Shown here in pieces: positions 23,404 through 34,152 of a DNA stretch of 64,000 bases; positions within the stretch are counted from its first letter, which is position 1; each line of letters starts with the position of its first letter. The DNA is taken from the NCBI GenBank assembly GCA_015178975.1, contig WHVD01000038.1, positions 372,001 through 436,000 of the forward strand. The letters run 5' to 3'. The notes under the pieces were generated by a model. It did not search any database and was not told where the DNA came from. It saw only the letters and a program-made list of their open reading frames with translations. Both the position numbers and the translations under genes were made by a program. Source of the stretch: Hysterangium stoloniferum (lineage: Eukaryota; Basidiomycota; Agaricomycetes; Hysterangiales; Hysterangiaceae).

Positions 23404-24119
23404 AATGTTCAAAAAGTATATCAATCTGACATACATATTTACTGCTCTATCTGACATATAGCACCCTAGGTTCGCTCCTGCCACAGATATTGCAGGACAA
23501 ACTATTCTAAAGTCTTCTGTCCAACGATCGATTAGGACGGGACTCCTCACACAACTTAAGCTTGATGCTGAAACACTTGAGCAAATCTGGCCCAAGAAAG
23601 AGCCTCTAGTTCATGTAAAATGGTGTGCACTCCCTTTACCTACAATTTCTCTGCTCCGATAATGATATTTAGAAGCAGAGACCATATTTCTGTATACACA
23701 TTGCATGGAGAACCTTTGTTTTTTCAACATTTTGATGGGCCCTACTTCCCAACCTTGAGGTTATTGCATAAGTGTACGTTGCACCATGTTGAATATCTAG
23801 TATTGCTGAGCATCAATTTCTTGCAGATCCCTTCCTTTTACCCTCGGTAACAATAGATCGAGGTGCAATCCGTTTCCTGCTCTCAGGGGCACACATGATG
23901 TGTCCGGGTTTTACTTCAGCAGGGGGACAGCTCCCACCGGCAGAGGAAGCCTTGCCAGAGAACACTGCTGTGTCTATTCTTGCGGAAGGCAAAGAACACG
24001 CCGTCGGTATAGGCATTACAAAACTCAGTACAGAGGATATTAAAGCAATCAATAAAGGTGTTGGAGTGGAGACAACTTGTTATCTTGGGGATGACTTGTG
24101 GAATATTGAAAAGTTGTGA
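23404..24119 (+). CDS. TMA20: Tma20/MCT-1, PUA-domain translation factor
   Basis: Tma20 acts with Tma22 in recycling 40S subunits after termination. Exon 1 is just MFKK (from 23404). After the first intron comes HPRFAPATDIAGQTILKSSV, then EQIWPKKEPLVHVK, RDHISVYTLHGEPLFFQH, DGPYFPTLRLLHKY, and the PUA domain FLLSGAHMMCPGFTSAGG, ending GDDLWNIEKL. The lengths and motif order are those of the family (about 180 residues). Three introns of about 50 bp. It is convergent with SPC24 (52 bp between stops). Confidence 0.95.
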
Positions 24120-24171
24120 TACATTTAGACATCGTAAACGTAATAATGTACAGAGTAGTATCTGGAATCAG

Positions 24172-24948
24172 TCAGTGGGAGGCCAGGTCCCAAAGCATCT
24201 GAGTATAATATGCATCGGACTGGTGTCCATCGAACGTGACAGAATGGACTTCGTTGGATTCCGAGCCTGACAACTATAAGTGTCTGGCATACAATAGCTA
24301 AATTTCGAGACTTACGGACAAGGATTTTAGCCACATTACCATGCTTATCCAGTATAGGCTCAAACCCTAAACTCCGGCAGATTTGAAGTCGTAAACTAAA
24401 CAGACTAGCATTAACTATTCAGATATTGAGCAAGCCCGCAATACTCACGCAGTAGAATCTAGTTCATGGTCGGATGTCACATCCATGTTCTCAAACGCCC
24501 GTTCTTCATCTCTTAACCGCAATAATTCGGCTTCTTTACTTGCCAATAGACCTTCCGCATCGTTTATGGCCTTTCCGAGGCCCATACGCGTATCTTCAAT
24601 ATCATTCATAGATGATAAATGCTCCTGTTCGGTTGGTATGTTCGAGGGACGACTAGCGGAAACCTTTGCTTGCTCCAGGTGCCGTGATAGAGCTTTTACA
24701 CTGGTCAGAGATTTGAGATCAACGCTCAAAGCAAATTACCTCGTAGCTTGGCGTGAGTTTCATCGGATACTTTCTGCCTAGCAGCTGCTTTCATCTTCAT
24801 ATGTTCTTCAGCATTTGTGATCACAACATAATCGTCCTCAGGATCCATATGCTCGTTCATAGTCGCAATAATAGGACTTATGTTAACAATAAGGTACTTG
24901 ATAGCAAAAGACGAGAAATAGTACGTACATTGGCCCTAGCCAGGACAT
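24172..24948 (-). CDS. SPC24: Spc24, NDC80-complex subunit
   Basis: Spc24 pairs with Spc25 to anchor the NDC80 complex to the inner kinetochore. Exon 1 (MSWLGP..., from 24948) joins after a 50-bp intron to IPIIATMNEHMDPEDDYVV. The middle is a coiled coil (24729-24445) rich in Leu, Glu and Lys. The C-terminal globular RWD domain reads LGFEPILDKHGNVAKILVR, then NEVHSVTFDGHQ and ends YYTQMLWDLASH, matching fungal Spc24 to its last residue. NDC80 itself is 14 kb away in the same window. Confidence 0.92.
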
Positions 24949-25316
24949 GATTGTACTTGATTGTGCTCAGAAACACGGTGTGACAAGGATCACGTGATGT
25001 GTCACAATAAATTAGTAAACATATTCTTTAGACAGGTTCAGGATAATTCGTATATGAAAGCAGTGTCAGTGTATCCCAAGTACAATGAAACCAAGGAAAA
25101 CCTGGAAAGACCAAGGTTATAACCGCTCATTAAATAATATGTTAAAATGCCCTCTTTTACAGTCGTTCATGGAAGCATATATGTATATTATTGTGGAAGA
25201 TGTCCGTCTCACTTATTTTGTAAACAATATGATCTGCCTAAGCTTGTCAGAACTTTCCACATACTATGGATTAGATGAGAATTATAGTAACATTTTTGTG
25301 CTCTGCGACTACTACA
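24949..25316. other. Intergenic, SPC24 promoter and CCT1 3' end
   Basis: About 370 bp, A/T-rich. CACGTGAT occurs at 24990-24997, within 50 bp upstream of the SPC24 start codon. A plus-strand frame at 25085-25465 overlaps the CCT1 terminal exons and looks like a chance opening. Confidence 0.4.
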
Positions 25317-27358
25317 CTAATGGCCGTGCTCATCACGCTCAGGTTTTGGTTCTAAAGATAAACATTAACAAACATGTACATATCGATGAAGCTGGATTGC
25401 TCACCAGGGATACAGTGTATCGCATCATCGATCCGCAAGAGGGATACAGCGGCTTCAAATGCTGACTTCAGGCTGCGTACCTTGCTCACTGTTGGTTCCA
25501 AAACACCAGCCTTTACGTTATCCCTAACCTCCCCGTTCATAAGGTCAAGACCGTAATGTAACAAAGCCTTTTTGGGATCACCAGCCGGTGCATTCTGAGC
25601 AGCATTGTGATATGAACGAAGTTTGGCGACCAATTCCGTGGAGTCTTTTGCGGCATTCACAGCCAGAGTCTTGGGGATAATGAGTAACGCATTGGCAAAC
25701 TCAGCAATAGCCAATTGCTCTCGAGAACCCTGAAGAAAAGGAGACATTAACAGCATATAGTAGAGTAGAGAATAACCACTTACGAGGGTGGTTGCGAAGT
25801 TTTCAAGATAAATACTTAAGGCTGTCTCTACAGCACCTCCTCCCGGCACCACAGCACCACTTTCCAACGTCCGTTTGATAATCGACAGGGTGTCGTGCAA
25901 AGCACGTTCCATTTCATCAAGCATGTAGTCATTGGCACCACGCAAGACGACGGATGATGAGCTGACTACTTTGGTCCCTTTGATCAGAATGAGCTCGTCA
26001 TCTGCGATTCGTTCTTGAACAACTTCGTCAGCTGTTCCTAAACTACTAGCTTCGAACGTTTCCTCTCCTTCGAGATTAGCCAAGCTAGACACCAAAGTGG
26101 CACCAGTTGCTCTCGCAATTCGCCTGAGGTCTTCTTTTTTACACCGTCTAACAGCCATAGCACCAGCCTCCACGAATTCTTTCAAACAAAGGTCATCTAT
26201 GCCCTTAGTGGTCAAAACAACATTGGCACCGGCTGCAAGAATCTTGTGAATGCGTTCAAGGGTGATTTCGGATTCCCTAGAAGTATGATTAACAAGGAAC
26301 AATCAAATCACATAACAAAATATACCTTTTGCGAATTTCCTCTAACTGGTTGGGATCGTCAATCAGGATTTGTACTCCCAGATGCATACGAGTTTTGTGC
26401 AAGTTGATATCCAGGCAAGCAATTTTTGCATTGGTGATGCGGGTTTTCATGGCTAGTGAGGGGGAACGCTAAGGATGATGTAGCAACTAAATAAACGGTC
26501 CGAACCCACCTTGGCTTGCCACAGTGCAATTCAGAGCATATCCTTTCACGAAAAGAGACTCCCGAGCGCTTTTGCCGTGAGCTTTCAGGACATTGACGGC
26601 CTTCACAGGATATTTTATTTCCCCCCGGTTGTTGATTGTCTTTACAGAAAGCATGGCCTCCACCGCCATAGGCGCAAATAGATCGTCGTCGCTGGAGAAT
26701 CATTAAATCCAAGAAAATATGTATGCACACGTATGTGTTCGTACCTTCCGATGATTTTGCTGGACATGGAGGTTTTTGCAGCATTGATCAAGGCTTCTTT
26801 TCCGAGAGCATCCACTTTAACACTAAGTTGATCAACCATAAATTTACACGCCTCTCTGCACGCCAGGCGATATCCTGTGATGATAGTCGTTGGATGAATC
26901 TTTGCCTTGACGAGTTCGTTTGCTCTGCGCAGCAATTCTGCTGAGATGATGACAACAGAGGTTGTACCGTCCCCTACTTCCTTATCTTGTTTCTGGGCAA
27001 GATCCACAAAAATGCGGCCAGCAGGATGTTCAACCTCAAGAAGACCGAGAATGGTAGCTCCGTCGTTCGAAATAGTAACTTCCTGTAATGACATGAGTCA
27101 TATGTAACCACGGCTATCTCATCATCTAATGTCGTACGCACACCGATGTTGTCTACCAGCATCTTGTCCAAGCCAAGAGGACCAAGTGAACTTTTGACGA
27201 TGTTTGCAATAGATTGTGCAGCCACAACTAATAGACATCAACTTCGGAGTCCACGCCAAATTTTTTGACATACCATTCTGATCACGAATCTCCTGGCCTG
27301 ACACACGATCTCCCCCAAGGAATGCACCTGCTCGTGGATCGCGTCCGAACATGGCCAT
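25317..27358 (-). CDS. CCT1: Chaperonin CCT/TRiC subunit alpha
   Basis: This is one of eight subunits of the cytosolic chaperonin that folds actin and tubulin. The start is [18 protein letters not shown]. The equatorial domain has [30 protein letters not shown] and the nucleotide motif [13 protein letters not shown]. The apical domain has [18 protein letters not shown], and the second equatorial part has [18 protein letters not shown] and [20 protein letters not shown]. An intron (donor GTGAGC near 25408) links [12 protein letters not shown] to a short final exon [11 protein letters not shown], so the true stop is at 25317-25319. The blocks SSKIIG, KIACLD and KAGVLEPT identify the alpha subunit. 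Eight or so introns and full length. ACGCGT lies upstream at 27439-27444. Confidence 0.97.
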
Positions 27359-27660
27359 CCTTAAAATCAAGAAGGGTAGTAAGCGCGCAAGTTCTAGCCG
27401 CGCGGACGTATTTTACTAGAACGAAGAAGATGTAGTTGACGCGTGTGTAACATTTGCTGTTGTATAAAAATAATACAGTTTCACAGTAAGACTGTGTGAT
27501 TGATGTAGAACTATATCCATAATATATGTACCAATTCGTCGTATTAATGCTGGAACAGATATGGCAAAATATATGTAGTAAAGTTATAGAATTGTCCGAG
27601 TCTACAGGCTACAGTATACAGTTACTACGCGGCCGAGAGTATGCGGATATCAACATGGGA
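27359..27660. other. Intergenic, CCT1 promoter / b561-type gene 3' end
   Basis: About 300 bp between two minus-strand genes. It contains one ACGCGT (27439-27444) 80 bp upstream of the CCT1 start. No other structure seen. Confidence 0.4.
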
Positions 27661-28442
27661 CTAAGCAAACCCTTGTTTCTCCATCCTCTGGCGATATTCG
27701 GCCTCTTGCTTAATCTGTCTAGGATATAAAGCGTAACCCAGTACATATAAGATAGGGAAGAGCTGTGTCAGTTTAAAAGTTAATAGACAGGACACTTCAC
27801 AGTGCGGAATAGCGTACAATGACTAATGCCATCCAGGCAGTATTCACGTTTGTGGGAACAGGCAAGCCGACGAATGTAACCCATTCTACAGTGTATCCGA
27901 GGTGGACCTGGTAGAAGGCAAGACCGAAGATAGCCAGGCCCAACATAATGTGGAGGATCTGGTGGGGAGTGCGGTGAAGGAAAATACTGCTCGAAGGTCG
28001 TTTGACGAAGTGCGAGAAGACTCCAAGGAGCACTTGTGCGAAATACAAGACGAAGAGAGTAAGACCTAGTTTCTGTAACGACATGAAGCCTTCTATCACG
28101 GATATGTGCTGTTGCTATTACAAACCGTATGAGTATCACCAAAATTTGTTGTGGCGTCTGTGGCCACCGTGCGTTGAGTAGCCTTAAGACCGTAGGCGAC
28201 ACCAGCCACAATGACTGGCCCGGAAACGAGAGTTTGGAAGATTGCATGTCCATAAAACCATTTATTGGTAAATGTGCGCGCATAGCGGGGGATAAGAATG
28301 CCAATAGGAATGAGCACAACGAAGCCTATTGAAGCAAGGGTGGCATGGAGTCGTGTCTAGACATCTTGAGGGACTGGATAGTATAGGGGAGTGGTGAGTA
28401 ACTAACCTCGTGTTGATATGCGTTGAAATTAAAGGAGGCCAT
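27661..28442 (-). CDS. Cytochrome b561-type transmembrane protein
   Basis: Four exons splice to about 190 residues starting MASFNFNAYQHE. Helices visible in order: RLHATLASIGFVVLIPIGIL, HAIFQTLVSGPVIVAGVAYG, LGLTLFVLYFAQVLLGVFSH, ILHIMLGLAIFGLAFYQVHL and WMALVILFPILYVLGYALYP, then a basic cytosolic tail. His residues at the start of helix 1 (RLH), in YGHA, in FLHRTPH and in ILH are placed like the heme ligands of b561/ferric-reductase-like membrane proteins. It has no DOMON domain, so it is the short form. The last intron was set by phase: GTC ATT joins CTC TTC. The electron donor and acceptor are unknown. Confidence 0.8.
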
Positions 28443-29844
28443 GGTGAACTTTTGCTGGTAGGGAGACGGAGGAAGGTGAGTGTGTCGGAACTAGCGGGGA
28501 GTGAGCTTATAGGTTACAAAGAAAATAGAGAGTGCGAAAAGACAGTTGATCAGATTGGTGAGGCAGACACTATGATCATAGCATTAAGCGATTGATCAGC
28601 CAATAAGCGTGTGTCAACTGTGTCAAAGGTAATGCGCAGTCAAGCCGTGTTGCCTGATGTCGGGTCGTGAGAGTCAAAGAGTTAAATAGGTATGACCACA
28701 TAGACATGAGAATTTTACTCTGAAATGTAATAGTACTGAAGATAGTAGACTCATGTAGTAGGCGACGGCTAGAAGACTTCCCGGGATGCTTTGAGCATTT
28801 GGCTGAAATATCAAATTTTATTCTTGCTGAGCGTCGCCGAAGTTGAGCCTAACTGAATCCTAATCGTGGTTGTTGAACTCGTATTCAGGTTCTTTGTTTA
28901 GACTCTCTGGAAACTTGAGCCTTGCCGCATGACATAAAGCCTATATATATTCAGCCGAGTGAGGCCATCAGGTATAAATAGAATAGCACGTCCTGGGCTG
29001 ACGAAAGAGGTTTTCCTTTTGATAGCTATCCAAGCTGAGGAAGTCAAATCATTCACTTTATCCCATTTTACAGAAATACGTAACTGTACACTGCAATAGG
29101 TTACCTGCATGAGTCTTGTTAACGAGTACCTATCTGAAATAACCGACATCAATTGTCAGGAGGGAGATTCTCGCGTTGAGAAGAGGCGGACCACAGATGA
29201 AAGGGGGAGAAAGAATATTTTGATCCATGCACTCTTGTATCGGACAGCATAGAAGAAAGTTGCATAAATATTAGCAATTTCCCGGAGGGCTAGGTGGAGG
29301 CGGGATAAAAATCTGGACGCACTTAAGATCCGTCTAAGTGAGTACAAACTATTTGACGGAATATAGACTCCAGCGGTCTTCAGGTATCTGAATGTCCATA
29401 GCAAACATGCAGTGGGTTGGCATGGACTACGTTGATATTAATAGTTACCGTACGGGTAAAATGAATCGATCATCATCATTGACAGCGAGTGTACGTACCT
29501 ATCACAAACAATCTATGAATCGTTAATCATAAACTTGCTTACTTGAAACAGAGACTTTTCAGCTAGAGGATTACTGTACTTGTTAGGACAGGTTGTGCTC
29601 CATAACTGTCCAAAGCCGTACTTCGTCATAAATCAAGAGTAACCGTAGTGTTGTACAAAAACAAAACATGCCTATAGTGTAGTCGATATAGCTTCTGCAA
29701 AAGACATATAAATCAAACGTTCAAAAAGTAAGTGCTAGTGATTGACGATTGACGAACCATGCTTCCCGAAATTTCGGCGGCCACAGCCACCTCGCTTTCA
29801 TCTGACTAATCACTTGTTGCTTGTGAACTACACCTCCCCTGCAA
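28443..29844. other. 1.4-kb divergent intergenic region, b561-type gene / CRM1 copy B
   Basis: I can support no gene here. Minus-strand open segments at 29156-29404 and 28898-29152 could be exons of an unrecognised protein, but I found no convincing splice chain or motif. A 12-bp perfect palindrome (CCGAAATTTCGG, 29766-29777) lies 67 bp upstream of the CRM1-B start codon. Confidence 0.35.
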
Positions 29845-32800
29845 ATGGAGGTGAGTGTGAACGCACCATTAGCAGCTTTGTTCATTGGCTTATATACTAC
29901 TCTTAGGGAATCCTCGATTTCTCAAAGGACATCGATGTGCCATTGTTTGATAGGGTCGTGACCGCCTTTTATACAGGTGCTGGCGCAGATGTGGGTACCT
30001 ATATATGTTTTGGTTCTCTTCATCGGTCTGACACGCTATTTTTATGTTAGCAACAACTCGCCCAACAAGTTCTTACGCAATTCCAAGAAAATCCTGATGC
30101 ATGGCAAAGAGTCCCGAAAGTGCTTGAAGAATCGCCTCATCCTCAGGCAAAGGTGATATGGCATTTCCACAGTTCCGCGTTTAAATTGATCCTTTATATT
30201 CGTCATAGTATCTCGGTCTCCAGATCCTTGAAAAACTTATCCAGACACGCTGGAAGACTCTTCCTGATTCGCAGCGGCAAGGTATAACATCCATCTCTCG
30301 CCCGGTGGCACTGTTACTCACAGGATGAATAGGCATTCGCAATTTCATAGTGTCACTCATCATGCGGATCGCGGCTGATGAAGCAGTTGTCCGGAAGGAG
30401 AAGACTTACGTGAACAAGTTAAACTTGATTCTTGTTCAAGTGCGTATTTGCATGTTTCATATGAAATTAGCATCTCACGTATTGTGCTCCAGATTTTGAA
30501 GCAAGAATGGCCGCACAACTGGCCTGGATTTATTCCTGAACTGGTGCAATCATCGAAAACTAATCTGTCACTATGCGAGAACAACATGATTATTCTAAAA
30601 CTTCTCAGTGAAGAGATATTTGATTATTCTGGAGAGCAGATGACTCAAACAAAGATAAAAAATCTCAAGTATCAAATGTGTGGCGAGTTCTCGGAGATAT
30701 TCCAGCTTTGCTCGGAGGTGTTGGAGAAAGCACAGAAGGCATCACTCATCAAGGCTACACTAGAAACTTTACTTCGCTTTTTAAATTGGATTCCTTTGGG
30801 CTACATTTTCGAGACTACATTGATCGACATGCTTTTGAATCGAGTGAGTGACGTTATTGATTTGTTTCTGGACCCTCATTCAAACACGTATGCAGTTCCT
30901 TGAAACCACCGATTTCCGTAATGTGACCCTTAAATGTTTGTCGGAAATAGCAGGTCTCAGTGTTGGACCCGAATACGATCCTAAATTCGTCGTACTGTTT
31001 GCCATGGTTATGACATCTGTTAATAGGATGATACCGCCTAGCACAAGTAAGAATTCCTTACTTTCATCCCCATAACACGTCCTGATATTATATAGATATT
31101 GCGGAGGCGTACGAATCAACCGGCGATAGTGGCCAGGAACTTGTTTTAAATTTAGCTCTTTTCCTCTGCAATTTTCTTTCAAACCATCTACGATCTGTAG
31201 AGACCCCCTCCTCGAAAGATGTGCTTCTTAATGCTCATCTTTACATGGTCAAAATAAGTCAGGTAGAAGAACGGGAGATCTTCAAGATCTGTCTTGAATA
31301 TTGGTTGAAACTTGTTGCCCCTCTGTTCGAGGAGCAACAGAAATTGCCAATTGGCGACAGTGGCTTATTAATGGGACTTAACCTCGGCGGTGCGTCAAGT
31401 ATGCTTCCGGGCCTTAATCTTCGGAAGACGATCTATAAGGACGTACTATCAAATCTGCGGCTTGTGGTTGTCGAAAGGATGGTCAAACCTGAGGAGGTAA
31501 GCAGCTTCGACGCTATGTGGAATCCATCGAAGTTGATTTCCTTCGTTTAGGTCCTCATCGTTGAGAACGATGAGGGAGAAATCGTTCGAGAATTTATGAA
31601 GGAAAGCGACACTATTGTCCTTTACAAATCCATGCACGACTTGCTTGTTTATTTAACCCATTTGGACGTCCAAGACACGGAGAACATTCTCACCGAAAAG
31701 CTACAAAAGCAAGTCGATGGCTCGGAATGGTCATGGCAAAACCTCAACACCCTTTGTTGGGCTATCGGTTCCATTTCGGGGGCAATGAACGAGGAGACAG
31801 AAAAGCGCTTCCTTGTTACTGTCATTCGAGAACTACTCGGTCTTACGGAAGCCAAACGCGGAAAAGATAACAAAGCCGTGGTTGCTTCGAACATCATGTA
31901 TATTGTCGGACAGTATCCTCGATTTTTGAAAGCGCATTGGAAATTTCTCAAGACTGTAGTGAATAAGCTCTTCGAATTCATGCATGAAACGCATGAAGGT
32001 ATGTCTCTTCAGAGTCTGACAAATGTCAATATGCATCCACTGAAACTTCTTTAGGGGTCCAGGATATGGCTTGCGATACGTTCATCAAAATAGCGAAAAA
32101 ATGTCGACGACACTTCGTCATTCAGCAATCTGGTGAAAGCGAGCCCTTCGTGGATGAAATTTTACGAACATTAGATCATATCACCGTAGATTTGTCGCCG
32201 CTACAGGTTGGTTATATCAAATAAAGCAGAGACATATGCTAATGTATACATTCATTAGGTCCATACATTCTATGAAGCAGTTGGCCATATGATTGCTGCA
32301 CAGCCTAATCGCACTACTCAGGAAAAGCTAATCACCAAACTTATGGAACTTCCAAACACTGCTGTCAGTTACTCCTCTTTGTGCTCTACATGTCTATTAT
32401 GCTAATTCTTTGTAGTGGGACGCGTTAATGGCACAGGCGTCCTCGAATGTCGACGTCCTAGGCACACAAGAGAATGTTAAGATTCTTGCTAACATCTTGA
32501 AAACAAACGTTGCAGCCTGCAGCTCAATCGGCCAATTCTATCTCCCTCAGATAGGACGGATTTTCCTGGATATGCTGGGCCTTTATAAAGCTGTTAGTGG
32601 TATCATAAGCGAAAGTGTAGCTCAGCAAGGCCTGGTATCGACCAAGACGCCGAAGGTTCGAAGTCTCCGAACAATTAAAAAGGAAATTCTCAAGTTGATG
32701 GATACTTACATCAAACGATCTGAAGATGCTGAGGGTATCAATAACAATTTCATACCACCTTTGTTGGATGCCATATTAGGAGATTATAACAGCAACGTCC

Positions 32801-33921
32801 CACCTGCACGTGATGCCGAGGTTCTGAATGTAATGACAACAATAACCGTTCATCAGAAGGTTTGTGGCACTTATTCTTCAGTCGCGTGCCTTGTCAATTA
32901 TTAATTTCTCAGGAGCATCTGGTACCCCAAGTCCCTGCTATCTTGGATGCTGTATTTGAAGCGACGTTAAATATGATTAATCAAGATTTTACCGAGTATC
33001 CCGAACATCGTGTCGGTTTCTACAGTATGTTACGGGTTATCAATCAGTTCTGCTTTGCTGGTGTGTTTGATACAATCCGCTCTTTACATTCTCGCTTACA
33101 ATGTTGTTCAGCATTACTGGCCATTCCCCCGGCACAGTTCAGATTATTCATGGATAGTGTTGTTTGGGCCATCAAGCATACTATGAGGGACATCGCCGAC
33201 ATTGGGCTGTATAGTGCGTACCTGAATTTAGTTCTGGCCAACTTGACTAATTTATCTTGTCAGTCTGTCTTGAGGTTATCAATAACTTTGCCGAGTCTGA
33301 CCCGGCGATAGCGAATGTCTTCTATCAGCAGTACACCCTCAGTTTATTGCAAGACATCTTGTTTGTTCTGTCTGACAGCGATCATAAAAGCGGTAAACAC
33401 ACACCTCATTGGATTCAACCATTTGCTGAATATTTTAATAGGGTTTAAACTGCAAAGCACTGTTCTTGCTCGTCTAATACAATTGGTCGAAGATGGCTTA
33501 GTTCAACAACCTTTGTTTGACCCTGCTACAATGTCAAACCCGGCCATGACCAATTCGCTGTTCATGCGAGAATATTGTGTGAATCTCCTTAAAACTGCAT
33601 TTCCTCATCTTCAACAGTAAGCGGATCGTTTTGATACATCATTGTTACTCACAACAGTCAATCAGTGCCCAAGTGGAACGGTTTGTCCAAGCCCTTGTCG
33701 ATCAGCATAAGGACTTTGCCCGCTTTAAATCGACTTTACGAGATTTCCTTATTACATTGAAGGAGTTTGCGAGTGAGGACGACCATGCCGAGTTATTCTT
33801 AGACGAGAAAGAGACAGAAGCTCAGCAACGCGCTCAAACTGAAAGAGAAATTGCTATGCGTATTCCCGGTATGTTGAAGCCGTCACTACTAGAAGATAAG
33901 GACGAAGATTTGGACGGTTGA
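29845..33921 (+). CDS. CRM1: Exportin-1 (Crm1), copy B; Thr at the leptomycin B site
   Basis: A second complete exportin-1. The first exon is again only ATG GAG (29845-29850), then [20 protein letters not shown] from 29907. Every exon I followed joins at GT-AG sites without a break: [67 protein letters not shown], and the end [19 protein letters not shown]. Intron positions match copy A except that [16 protein letters not shown] is uninterrupted here. The groove loop reads ELLGLTEAK, with the Thr codon ACG at 31845-31847 replacing the reactive Cys. Budding yeast has Thr539 here and is naturally leptomycin resistant. Acidic C-terminus is kept. It converges with the CAF-1 gene (231 bp). Confidence 0.97.
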
Positions 33922-34152
33922 AGAAAATTTACAATTGTTTTTTTGATGTGGGTTCACTTAATTCTTCATGCTTTCTTTTTACTTCTCTTTTTTGTATTCC
34001 ACCACCTCGCGGTACTTGTAGCCATATGATTATTTTCAAATTACACAAAAGATGAATCGCGATATGTGAAAAACAGTGGAATCGTGTCTAATAGAGACAA
34101 TTGAGATTTATCATGCTAGAAATGCTCCCATAAACAGATACAATAGGTAAGT

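Noticed and set aside
25352-25465. CCT1 ending at 25352 after [14 protein letters not shown]
   Set aside because: A GT-AG intron leads to a final exon [11 protein letters not shown], which matches the usual end of fungal CCT1.
25085-25465. 126-residue plus-strand open frame
   Set aside because: It overlaps the CCT1 3' exons on the other strand and shows no motif or codon signal.
29845-33921. CRM1 copy B as a pseudogene
   Set aside because: Every exon I followed joins in frame at GT-AG sites and all HEAT-repeat blocks and the acidic C-terminus are kept.
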